Assembly (NCBI GenBank): GCA_964588535.1
Contig: CAZPQA010000166.1
Location: 1 to 5,731 of the forward strand
Length of the DNA: 5,731 bases
Origin: NaphS2 sp964588535
GTDB taxonomy: Bacteria; Desulfobacterota; DSM-4660; Desulfatiglandales; Desulfatiglandaceae
Reading direction: 5' to 3'
Within the stretch, counting starts at the first letter, position 1, and the number at the start of each line of letters is the position of its first letter. This document shows positions 1-5,720 of the stretch, piece after piece. The notes beneath the pieces are model-generated. The model saw nothing but the letters and a program-made list of their open reading frames with translations. It did no database searches and had not been told where the DNA came from. The position numbers and the translations under genes were made by a program.

Positions 1-1610
1 AGAAAGCGGTCCGGGCGGGTTGAGATATGCAGTTTCACATGGGGTGTTTCTTCCAGGATGGTCCCCCTCAGGGCCAGCAACTTGGCGGTATTGCGGCCCA
101 CCATGTAGACCTCTTCAAAGGCTTTTGCCAGAAGACGGCAACACACCGAACCGATGGCGCCGGTGGCGCCGAAGACCATGGTCTTCCCTTGAATGGGCTT
201 GCCCTTTTCCACCTGGATCAGGCCCATGCGGCGCACGGCATCGGCGCCCGCCCAGAGCGCGCCTGAAGCGCTGTAGCTGTTCCCCGTGGTAATGGGGATG
301 TCCGCTTTCTTGGCCACCGTCACCCCGGCATCCCCCACCACCTTGGTAAACGCCCCCAGTCCCATGATCTGTGCGCCCATTCGCTTGGCCATTTTGGCCG
401 CCTGAAGAAGACGGGCATAGGTAAATTCCGGTTTATGGGCCAGCATCTGTTTCGGGGTTCCCCCCACGGTAATCAACCATCCCTCCGCTTCCACGCCGGT
501 GGGAGACTTGATTCCGGTCACCTTTGAATAGATAAAGGGCGGCGCGTAGGCGATGACTTTTTCAACTGCATCCATGAAGAGAGGGGGCGCAAACTGGGAA
601 ACAATATCCACAGCCTTTTCTTTCTTTAAAAACTCCTGGGAAAGGGGGTGGATCACAAAGGCAAACCGGTTGACCCGCTTGGGAGTCCCGGAAGGATAGA
701 CAACTCTGGGGGCCATATTCTGCTCACAAATAACCTCCAGGATATCATCATCGATAATCTGGTCCTGCTTTTTGTCGAGGGCCGCCAGCAGCATGGCCTC
801 CAGGACATTGAGCCCCACCACTTTTTCAAGCACTTTGGGGGCGGTGTCGATGATCACATCCACACCACGTTCCTGAAGAAAACTGACCCGATCATCGTAA
901 GCGCAGGAGGTAATGATGATTTTGCCCCCCAACTCTTCCAGGGTAGCATGCTCCAGGTAGCGGTAAAAATCATAATGGGGCACCACAACCACCTGGGCCT
1001 GCTGCAGGGCCTTTTTCATCAGGTGAATATTCCAAAGGCGCGCGGGCATAAAGCTTTTAGAAAACTTCTTACTGGGCACCCATTTCAGTATCTCATGGAC
1101 ACCACTGGCATACAGTTCCAGATCTCTCACGGACTTTATGAATTTGCTGATACCGTTTTCCAGGACTGTGTCCGCAAAAACCAGATTGTCCGTAAATTCA
1201 TTCAAGACCCGGGCAATTTTATAATTGGCCAGGCCTGAGAAAAAGAAAACCCTGGCGTTATCAAAATATTTCCCGAATACGAACTCCACATGCCGGATAG
1301 ACCATTCATGGACTACATTTCGAAGCGCGCTGCCCATGGTTACGGGCGTGTTGACCTGGTCACTCAAAGCCCTGATCTTTTCGGCACGACGCTCCAGCAC
1401 ATGCTTGGGCCCGATGGCATTGGGGAACCGCATGCTGCCCAAACCGATGGCATCGGCTTTACCATCCCATTCCAGCAGCAGACCCAGCATTTTATCCAGA
1501 TCACCATCAGTCCCCACACGCTTGATAGAAAACTCATGGCCCAAAAACTCCGTATCAAGCTCGAAATCAGCTGCTTTCGGCCCGAGGCTGATGCTGATAA
1601 TCTTTTTCAC
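1..1610 (-). CDS. Acyl-ACP-reductase-like dehydrogenase with a large extra N-terminal domain (partial, C-terminus off window)
   Basis: The frame is open from a GTG at 1610 to the window edge, giving 536 residues without the C-terminus. Residues 315-536 resemble the cyanobacterial long-chain acyl-ACP reductase (AAR) family, which reduces acyl-ACP or acyl-CoA to fatty aldehyde with NADPH. Visible matches are the segment around APP at 341-343 and VTG at 364-366, MGLGAF at 416-421, TTGN at 441-444, and the nucleotide-binding GATGAIGS at 481-488 followed by a Cys-rich CCRLL. The Rossmann motif lies about 165 residues into this part, as in AAR. The AAR catalytic cysteine would lie beyond the window, so activity cannot be judged. 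Residues 1-310 are extra compared with the roughly 340-aa AAR. From memory they resemble proteins labelled 'quinate 5-dehydrogenase' (RVGTDGD at 31-37, KIIIT at 230-234, GLNVLEAML at 266-274). The gene follows the WS/DGAT gene by 30 bp, so it is probably in the same operon. No signal peptide is seen. It could instead be a COG5322-type dehydrogenase with another substrate. Confidence 0.8.
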   Translation of the reverse strand, partial: MKKIISISLGPKAADFELDTEFLGHEFSIKRVGTDGDLDKMLGLLLEWDGKADAIGLGSMRFPNAIGPKHVLERRAEKIRALSDQVNTPVTMGSALRNVVHEWSIRHVEFVFGKYFDNARVFFFSGLANYKIARVLNEFTDNLVFADTVLENGISKFIKSVRDLELYASGVHEILKWVPSKKFSKSFMPARLWNIHLMKKALQQAQVVVVPHYDFYRYLEHATLEELGGKIIITSCAYDDRVSFLQERGVDVIIDTAPKVLEKVVGLNVLEAMLLAALDKKQDQIIDDDILEVICEQNMAPRVVYPSGTPKRVNRFAFVIHPLSQEFLKKEKAVDIVSQFAPPLFMDAVEKVIAYAPPFIYSKVTGIKSPTGVEAEGWLITVGGTPKQMLAHKPEFTYARLLQAAKMAKRMGAQIMGLGAFTKVVGDAGVTVAKKADIPITTGNSYSASGALWAGADAVRRMGLIQVEKGKPIQGKTMVFGATGAIGSVCCRLLAKAFEEVYMVGRNTAKLLALRGTILEETPHVKLHISTRPDRF

Positions 1611-1615
1611 ATTAC

Positions 1616-1620
1616 CCTCC
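1616..1620 (-). promoter_or_regulatory. Shine-Dalgarno site deciding the GTG start of the reductase-like gene
   Basis: On the minus strand GGAGG lies five bases before GTG at 1610, within a longer GGGGAGGG run. An ATG two bases upstream of that GTG is in another frame and meets a stop at once, so GTG is the supported start. Confidence 0.75.
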
Positions 1621-1624
1621 CCTG

Positions 1625-1637
1625 TTCGCAGTGCGAA
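1625..1637. repeat. Short dyad TTCGCA-n-TGCGAA between WS/DGAT and reductase-like genes
   Basis: This 13-bp perfect inverted repeat with a one-base centre lies in the 30-bp gap just after the WS/DGAT stop codon and just before the next ribosome binding site. It has no following T-run, so it is not a normal terminator. In RNA it could form a small hairpin affecting mRNA processing or translation of the next gene. It may also be chance. Confidence 0.35.
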
Positions 1638-1640
1638 TCG

Positions 1641-3428
1641 TTAACGACCACTCAGTTCTTTCAGAATCTCAGCCAGATCACGGGTTTCCCTTTCCGGTAC
1701 CGCCGGTCGATGGGTGCCGCAATACTCTGAATTCGGCATTGCCCGTTTCTTGCACTGGTTTCCGCTTCGGGTCAGCGTCTGGCACCGGTTGGGATCCGTA
1801 TCCAGACCCACATGAGCTTTGGGCGTGCTTTCACCGGTATCCGCTGAACCCTGCGGAGAATGTTCATCTTTTTGCGAAACCTGATCATGGATTCTACAGT
1901 ACTCAGATCCGGGGATTGAACGTTTTTTACACTGCTCACCTTCTCGGGTCAACGCTGTACAACGCATCTCCTGATAGGTGTCGTGCAAAACCAGCGGCGC
2001 TTCCTCGATATCTCCTGATTCCACCAGCTGCACCAGATGGGCCAGTTCTTCTTCAAACCCCTCAAGGAGCGCTTCACCGTCGGGCATCAGTCCCTCATCG
2101 GCGGCAATACCCACACTCACCTTTCCATTATAGCTCAAGATGCTAACACCCAGGCCCACGTCCCCCGCCCTGGGTACCCAGAACATGATGTTTTTGATTT
2201 CGCTTCCCGCAAAATAGAGGGGCTCCCGGGGCCCCGGAACATTGGTCAGAATCCCGGATGCCTTATTGCTGAAATAATGGGCCAGGCTTTTGGCGATCCC
2301 CGATGGCATGAAGCCCACTGTGCTGAGCAGGCCGAAATTCACCATGGCATCAGGCGCTTTCTTGAGATCATCCATGCGGCGCTTGACTTCCTTTAATCGA
2401 AGCACCGGGTCCTCAATATAGACGGGCAGGGTCAGAAAAAGCAGGCTGAACTTGTTTCCCAGCTCCACTTCCGTGCCCGGCTTGCGGATGTTGACCGGCA
2501 CCAGTACATTCAGATCAAGGGTGTTGACCGGGTAGTTCCGGCTTTTCAAATAGCGGCGCATGGACCCGGTGACCGAGGAAATCAATACATCATTGATGGT
2601 GGCACCACGAATGGAATGACCCACGGTTTTCACTGAATCGAGGGGAATGGGATCGGTCCAGACCGCATTTTTCCGTGTTCCCAGTTTTCCCTTGAATGCG
2701 GTTGAAGGGTCCGGCGGCATGAGGGCCAGTTTTGCCAGAACCCCGCCCACATCAGCTGAAACATGGGACCCTTTCCGGGCCTTGTCCATCAGGCCATCCA
2801 GATCAAAAACCGTATCCCTGAATTCTTCGACGACCTTCTGCCCCAGTTTCCGGGTGGTATCTTTGACCTTCTGGACCCCTCGGATCACCCCGGCAATGGG
2901 CCACTGGAAATCAAAAGATGACATCTTTTTCTGCTTGCGTGGCAGCTCCTCGGGCCAGGGCGCATCCACTTCGCTGTCAGCTGCCGCCAGTAATACGTAA
3001 ATGAGGGCAATGCCGTCGGCAATGCAGTGGTGAATCCGAAACAGAACCACGCTCCCCTCACCAAAATTCTCGATGAGATGGACTTGCCAGAGGGGTTTAT
3101 GGGGGTCCAGGGGGGCAGCCATCATATCGCTTACCATTTCCTGAAGTTCCACCTTTCCTCCGGGTGATGGAAGAGCCACCCGGTGAATATGGGACCGAAT
3201 ATCAAAATGCCGGTCCATCTCCCAGACAGGCATCCCCATACCGGATACGGGCCTCACCACTTTTTTCCTGAAGCGCGGAAAAGATGACACACGGGATTCA
3301 ATGGTCGCCCGCAGGCGCTTGAAATCAATAAGATCCTCAAACTCCATAAACGCGGTGATCATCATCAGGTTGGTGGGATCATCCATACAGAGCCAGAAAT
3401 TGTCGGCATTCGTCATGGATTGACTCAT
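1641..3428 (-). CDS. WS/DGAT-type wax ester synthase / acyl-CoA:diacylglycerol acyltransferase with tandem Cys/His C-terminal modules
   Basis: This 595-aa protein belongs to the WS/DGAT O-acyltransferase family, which joins acyl-CoA to a fatty alcohol (wax ester) or a diacylglycerol (triacylglycerol), usually at the inner face of the membrane or on lipid inclusions. The catalytic HHxxxDG motif is intact as HHCIADG at 133-139. PLDPHKPLW lies at 106-114, the conserved ND of the second domain at 279-280, and NVPGP at 396-400. The core ends near residue 475, the usual family size. About 120 further residues follow. They hold two modules with identical C-x9-C-x10-C-x2-H spacing (C490, C500, C511, H514 and C549, C559, C570, H573), joined by a 34-residue acidic, Ser/Gly-rich linker. 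The modules resemble the small DUF5763-type domain and probably bind zinc; this is inference. The start at 3428 is chosen because GGGG lies six bases upstream. An in-frame ATG at 3431 and a TTG at 3458 are alternatives. The gene starts 41 bp after the acyl-CoA-binding protein gene ends. Preference for alcohol or diacylglycerol cannot be read from sequence. Confidence 0.93.
   Translation of the reverse strand: MSQSMTNADNFWLCMDDPTNLMMITAFMEFEDLIDFKRLRATIESRVSSFPRFRKKVVRPVSGMGMPVWEMDRHFDIRSHIHRVALPSPGGKVELQEMVSDMMAAPLDPHKPLWQVHLIENFGEGSVVLFRIHHCIADGIALIYVLLAAADSEVDAPWPEELPRKQKKMSSFDFQWPIAGVIRGVQKVKDTTRKLGQKVVEEFRDTVFDLDGLMDKARKGSHVSADVGGVLAKLALMPPDPSTAFKGKLGTRKNAVWTDPIPLDSVKTVGHSIRGATINDVLISSVTGSMRRYLKSRNYPVNTLDLNVLVPVNIRKPGTEVELGNKFSLLFLTLPVYIEDPVLRLKEVKRRMDDLKKAPDAMVNFGLLSTVGFMPSGIAKSLAHYFSNKASGILTNVPGPREPLYFAGSEIKNIMFWVPRAGDVGLGVSILSYNGKVSVGIAADEGLMPDGEALLEGFEEELAHLVQLVESGDIEEAPLVLHDTYQEMRCTALTREGEQCKKRSIPGSEYCRIHDQVSQKDEHSPQGSADTGESTPKAHVGLDTDPNRCQTLTRSGNQCKKRAMPNSEYCGTHRPAVPERETRDLAEILKELSGR
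1702..1961 (-). other. Tandem C-x9-C-x10-C-x2-H modules in the WS/DGAT C-terminal tail
   Basis: This part of the acyltransferase gene encodes residues 490-575. Both modules share the pattern C..LTR.G.QCKKR..P.SEYC..H. The conserved non-metal positions and identical spacing indicate duplication of one module rather than two unrelated sites. Three Cys plus one His in each copy would suit one zinc ion. The basic CKKR stretch could contact nucleic acid, phospholipid head groups or a partner protein. The tail has no role in known WS/DGAT catalysis. Confidence 0.8.
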
Positions 3429-3434
3429 CATTCG

Positions 3435-3440
3435 CCCCTT
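3435..3440 (-). promoter_or_regulatory. Shine-Dalgarno site deciding the WS/DGAT start
   Basis: AAGGGG on the minus strand ends six bases before the ATG at 3428 and three bases before the adjacent in-frame ATG at 3431. The spacing favours 3428 and argues against the upstream TTG at 3458, which has no such site. Confidence 0.6.
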
Positions 3441-3469
3441 TTCAAATATTTGACGCAATGGACAACTAT

Positions 3470-3730
3470 CTATTTCCCCAGCAAACGTTCCACCAGATCA
3501 ATATAGGATTGCATGGCCCCATCCCTGCCGGTTCCTTTCAGTTTTGCCCACGCGTCATATTTGGCACGGCCCACCATATTGGTAAAACCGGGACGTTTTC
3601 CCGATACATCTCCGTTCATCGACTGTTTGTGGTAAGCGTACAATTCCAGGAGCGTTTTATTGTCGGGACGTTTGGACAGCTTCTTCACATCCTGTGCAGC
3701 AGTCTCAAATCTGGAAGCTAAATCAGCCAT
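3470..3730 (-). CDS. Acyl-CoA-binding protein (ACBP family)
   Basis: This 86-aa protein has the full length and pattern of the four-helix acyl-CoA-binding proteins, small soluble proteins that hold long-chain acyl-CoA in the cytosol and deliver it to enzymes. The signature runs from LLELYAYHKQ (27-36) through GDVSGKRPG (40-48) and AKYDAWAKLKG (56-66) to SYIDLVERL (75-83). The residues equivalent to the ligand-contacting Tyr28, Lys32, Lys54 and Tyr73 of bovine ACBP are present as Y31, K35, K57 and Y76. The ATG at 3730 has GGGAGG nine bases upstream. An in-frame start at 3751 would add seven residues but place the Shine-Dalgarno site inside the gene. ACBP is mainly eukaryotic and patchy in bacteria. 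Its place directly before a WS/DGAT gene suggests it feeds acyl-CoA to that enzyme, or buffers free acyl-CoA. It is probably the first gene of the operon, with its own promoter upstream. Confidence 0.95.
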   Translation of the reverse strand: MADLASRFETAAQDVKKLSKRPDNKTLLELYAYHKQSMNGDVSGKRPGFTNMVGRAKYDAWAKLKGTGRDGAMQSYIDLVERLLGK

Positions 3731-3739
3731 TGTGGTATT

Positions 3740-3745
3740 CCTCCC
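3740..3745 (-). promoter_or_regulatory. Shine-Dalgarno site of the acyl-CoA-binding protein gene
   Basis: GGGAGG on the minus strand ends nine bases before the ATG at 3730. It sets this start over the in-frame one at 3751. Confidence 0.75.
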
Positions 3746-3764
3746 TGTCAAATTGCTAAAACGG

Positions 3765-3791
3765 GCAAATCATGAAAGACATGCAAATCAT
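3765..3791. repeat. Two 9-bp direct repeats (GCAAATCAT) in the leader of the ACBP operon
   Basis: GCAAATCAT occurs at 3765-3773 and again at 3783-3791, an 18-bp period. A CATG-AAAGA-CATG dyad lies between and across them (3771-3783). The pair falls between the predicted transcription start (about 3821) and the ribosome binding site. It could be a regulator binding site or a leader RNA element. It is short enough to be chance. Confidence 0.3.
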
Positions 3792-3827
3792 CAGCCAAAG
3801 GTTGATTGTCTTGCCGAATGTTCAATT

Positions 3828-3856
3828 TTTCTAGCATCAAACCCTGGTCATGTCAA
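3828..3856 (-). promoter_or_regulatory. Sigma-70-type promoter for the ACBP-WS/DGAT-reductase operon
   Basis: On the minus strand a perfect -35 box TTGACA (3851-3856) is followed after 17 bases by TAGAAA (3828-3833), matching four of six -10 positions. TG lies one base before the -10 box, giving an extended -10. Transcription would begin near 3821 and leave a leader of roughly 90 nt before the ACBP start. The site lies in the 142-bp gap after the 172-aa gene, so the lipid operon can be expressed on its own. Confidence 0.6.
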
Positions 3857-3872
3857 CCTGTTACCGGCTACT

Positions 3873-4391
3873 TCAACCATTCTCACGCAGGGAAAAACGC
3901 CACTGGCAGAACATATCCCGGGGATGTGGGTCAGGGGGTGCAAAGAGGCATTCAACCTGAATGCGTTCGTCTATTGCCCGGGAAAACCCTTCGAATTCTC
4001 CACGATGCATCTCTTTGCAGACAAACTCATCCAGACCCCGTTTGAGCCTTGCCTCCTGGGTCGGGCAGGACGGCACTGAAATAATCACTTCTTCCTCAGT
4101 TTCTTTGATGTGGTAACCCACCAGGATGCACCAGGGAAAAAGCTTCAAGGCCTTGACAAATCCCTTGAGACCCTTTTCCCGAATGGCAAAGCGGGGCACC
4201 AGATCTTTGGCCGCCATTCCTGCGACCCGTCCCCAAACTTTTTCATTGAGTCTTTCGGCTGTTGGCTGATCAAAACGCTCGGCCACATTGATGAACCAGA
4301 ACGCGTCCATCACCCGGTAGTGCCACAGAAGAAATTCGATATACTGCTTCAGTTCGGAAGCATCCATTTCATCAAAAATATCGAGATTCAT
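3873..4391 (-). CDS. DUF6125-like cytosolic protein with spaced cysteines, function unknown
   Basis: This 172-aa soluble protein has no signal peptide or clear membrane segment. From memory it resembles the DUF6125 proteins found in Desulfobacterota and other anaerobes; no function is known to me. The N-terminal half looks helical, with a WHYRVMDAFWF stretch (23-33) and GRVAGMAAKDL (54-64). The C-terminal half has SCPTQEARL (108-116), FVCKEMH (123-129), VECLFAPPDPHP (146-157) and FCQWRF (161-166). C109, C125, C148 and C162, with H129 and H156, could bind a metal or cofactor. The overall layout recalls proteins named as L-2-amino-thiazoline-4-carboxylic acid hydrolase-like, but this is a weak link. 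The ATG at 4391 has AAGGAG six bases upstream. An in-frame extension to 4472 is rejected because it crosses the predicted promoter. It lies upstream of the lipid genes on the same strand, 142 bp away, so it may be only loosely linked to them. Confidence 0.75.
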   Translation of the reverse strand: MNLDIFDEMDASELKQYIEFLLWHYRVMDAFWFINVAERFDQPTAERLNEKVWGRVAGMAAKDLVPRFAIREKGLKGFVKALKLFPWCILVGYHIKETEEEVIISVPSCPTQEARLKRGLDEFVCKEMHRGEFEGFSRAIDERIQVECLFAPPDPHPRDMFCQWRFSLRENG

Positions 4392-4397
4392 GGTTTT

Positions 4398-4403
4398 CTC
4401 CTT
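4398..4403 (-). promoter_or_regulatory. Shine-Dalgarno site deciding the start of the DUF6125-like gene
   Basis: AAGGAG on the minus strand ends six bases before the ATG at 4391, near-ideal sequence and spacing. This excludes the longer in-frame start at 4472. Confidence 0.8.
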
Positions 4404-4439
4404 AAAAAAATTACATTCATCCAAAAAAACCCATAAAGC

Positions 4440-4468
4440 ATGATACCCAATGCATAAGAGCTGATCAA
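4440..4468 (-). promoter_or_regulatory. Sigma-70-type promoter for the DUF6125-like gene
   Basis: On the minus strand TTGATC (4463-4468, four of six matches) is followed after 17 bases by TATCAT (4440-4445, five of six). Transcription would begin near 4433, about 42 nt before the ATG at 4391. Confidence 0.5.
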
Positions 4469-4480
4469 TCAAGATCTTGA
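4469..4480. promoter_or_regulatory. 12-bp perfect palindrome TCAAGATCTTGA, candidate operator
   Basis: A perfect 12-bp palindrome directly abuts the upstream edge of the -35 box of the minus-strand promoter. It lies about 43 bp upstream of the -35 box of the divergent plus-strand promoter. A dimeric regulator bound here could affect both directions. This is inferred from position and symmetry only. Confidence 0.35.
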
Positions 4481-4522
4481 GAGTTTACGAAAATATTGGA
4501 GGAGAGGCGGTACAAATATTTA

Positions 4523-4551
4523 TTGACATTTCCTCCGTCTCCTTGAAGAAT
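4523..4551 (+). promoter_or_regulatory. Candidate sigma-70-type promoter for the DUF362/ferredoxin gene
   Basis: A perfect TTGACA (4523-4528) is followed after 17 bases by AAGAAT (4546-4551), which matches four of six -10 positions. Shifting by one base gives a TGn-preceded AGAATT. Imperfect AGGAGA/TCTCCT arms (4500-4505, 4538-4543) flank the -35 box. The leader would be about 95 nt. It contains TGGGGG (4576-4581) and CCCCCA (4620-4625), which could pair over a 38-nt loop. The -10 box is weak. Confidence 0.4.
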
Positions 4552-4640
4552 TAATTTTTGCATCTGAGCTGTCCATGGGGGCCGTTTTCGCACAACCTCT
4601 GAAACCCTGTGCCATCAATCCCCCAAATGAACGAAAAAAT

Positions 4641-4644
4641 GAGG
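4641..4644 (+). promoter_or_regulatory. Shine-Dalgarno site deciding the DUF362/ferredoxin start
   Basis: GAGG, in the longer GAGGTGG, ends eight bases before the ATG at 4653. The in-frame ATG at 4575 has no comparable site. Confidence 0.65.
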
Positions 4645-4652
4645 TGGAAACC

Positions 4653-5720
4653 ATGTCGAAAGTGATGCTTCATCCTGCAACCTACGAAAATCTGCGTGAA
4701 GCGGTAGACCTTGCCTTTGAGGCCTTTCCCCTTAATTTACGGGGAAAAGCCGTTTTGATCAAACCCAATGTGCTTCGGGCTACAGATGCGGAAGAAGGGG
4801 TCGTCACACATCCAGCGGTATTGCGTGCCGTGGTGGAAAAGGTCGAATCCATGGCGCCTGCGTCGTTGGTTGTGGGGGACAATACGGGGATGATGAGCTA
4901 TGGCGCAAATGAGGAGAGTTTCAAAAAGACCGGGCTCATGGAAGCCGCCATGGGGTATTATCAGAACATTGGCAACGATTCGGTGAAACTGGCTTTTAAT
5001 CCGGATTTCATGCCAACGGTGAGCGTCTCACGAGCGGTTCTGGATGCGGATGTAATCATCAGCCTCCCCAAATTCAAGACCCACGGCCTCACCGTCATCA
5101 CCGGGGCCATCAAGAACAGCTATGGTTTTCTGCCCGGCGCTCAGAAGGCCAAACTGCACAAAATTGCGGGCAGCCCCGAAAGGTTTCACGAAATGCTGGT
5201 GGACATATTCAGACTTCGTGTTCCCGACCTTTTCCTGGTGGATGCCGTGGTGGGAATGGAGGGGAACGGCCCGGCCTCTCCTGATCTGAGAGGCATCGGC
5301 CTGATCCTGGCGTCTGACAATGCTGTTGCCCTGGATGGCGTCATTGCCACCCTGATGGGGTGTGATCCCGGGCTTCTTCGATTCCTTCAAAAAGCAAAGG
5401 AAACGGGACTGGGGGATTACGATCCGGACATGAATGAAATCATTGGTGAATTGGAGCCCTTTGATGATTTCAAGCTGCCGCCACTGGGCGGTGAAGCCAT
5501 TCACCATAATGAGGGCATTCAGGACTTTCTTCACAAACGGACCCTTCTTCGACCTGAAGCAGACCCTGAAAGATGCACCGCCTGCGGCACATGCATTGAC
5601 CAGTGTCCCGTATCCGCCCTGTCCCTGACAGATGAACTCCCCGAGGTGGATACAGAGATCTGCATTACCTGCTTTTGCTGTCAGGAGATGTGCCCTGAAA
5701 AGGCCATTGAGCTGATATGA
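4653..5720 (+). CDS. DUF362 domain protein with C-terminal two-cluster 4Fe-4S ferredoxin domain
   Basis: This 355-aa protein has an N-terminal DUF362 domain (about residues 1-290). It contains the typical VLIKPNVL (30-37), a following THPAVLRAVV stretch, VVGDN in the next strand, and a central SLPKFKTHG with a later GAIKNSYG. The C-terminus carries two 4Fe-4S motifs of C-x2-C-x2-C-x3-C-P form: C308, C311, C314, C318 and C337, C340, C343, C347. An extra C342 lies inside the second. All eight ligands are present, so two clusters are expected. The protein lacks a signal peptide and is probably cytosolic. DUF362 proteins are frequent in anaerobes and usually have no assigned reaction; the ferredoxin part implies electron transfer. 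The ATG at 4653 follows GAGG by eight bases. An in-frame ATG at 4575 would add 26 residues without domain character. The gene diverges from the others, and no direct role in lipid synthesis is shown. The TGA at 5718-5720 ends it 11 bp before the window edge. Confidence 0.9.
   Translation: MSKVMLHPATYENLREAVDLAFEAFPLNLRGKAVLIKPNVLRATDAEEGVVTHPAVLRAVVEKVESMAPASLVVGDNTGMMSYGANEESFKKTGLMEAAMGYYQNIGNDSVKLAFNPDFMPTVSVSRAVLDADVIISLPKFKTHGLTVITGAIKNSYGFLPGAQKAKLHKIAGSPERFHEMLVDIFRLRVPDLFLVDAVVGMEGNGPASPDLRGIGLILASDNAVALDGVIATLMGCDPGLLRFLQKAKETGLGDYDPDMNEIIGELEPFDDFKLPPLGGEAIHHNEGIQDFLHKRTLLRPEADPERCTACGTCIDQCPVSALSLTDELPEVDTEICITCFCCQEMCPEKAIELI

Noticed and set aside
648..1238. Plus-strand open frame of 196 codons, with others at 1225-1644 and 1290-1730
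   Set aside because: They lie opposite the reductase-like gene, which has a ribosome binding site and recognisable motifs. Their translations show no family features.
1..1610. Alkane production by an AAR plus aldehyde-deformylating oxygenase pair
   Set aside because: No deformylating oxygenase gene is present in the window, and that enzyme needs oxygen, which does not fit the inferred anaerobe.
1625..1637. TTCGCA-n-TGCGAA dyad as a transcription terminator
   Set aside because: It has a one-base centre, a short stem and no T-run on either strand, and it sits directly before the next ribosome binding site.
1631..2396. Plus-strand open frames at 1631-2146 and 2037-2396
   Set aside because: They are antisense to the WS/DGAT gene, whose motifs and duplicated Cys/His modules show that the minus strand is coding.
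3429..3458. Longer WS/DGAT start at TTG 3458
   Set aside because: A Shine-Dalgarno site six bases before the ATG at 3428 lies inside this extension, and the extra ten residues are not family-like.
3660..4079. Plus-strand open frames at 3660-4079 and 3806-4045
   Set aside because: They span the ACBP start, an intergenic promoter and the end of the DUF6125-like gene, with no ribosome binding site or domain character.
4392..4472. 27-residue N-terminal extension of the DUF6125-like protein
   Set aside because: It crosses the predicted promoter and the strong AAGGAG site before the ATG at 4391.
5028..5534. Minus-strand open frame of 168 codons
   Set aside because: It is antisense to the DUF362 coding region, and its translation has no recognisable features.
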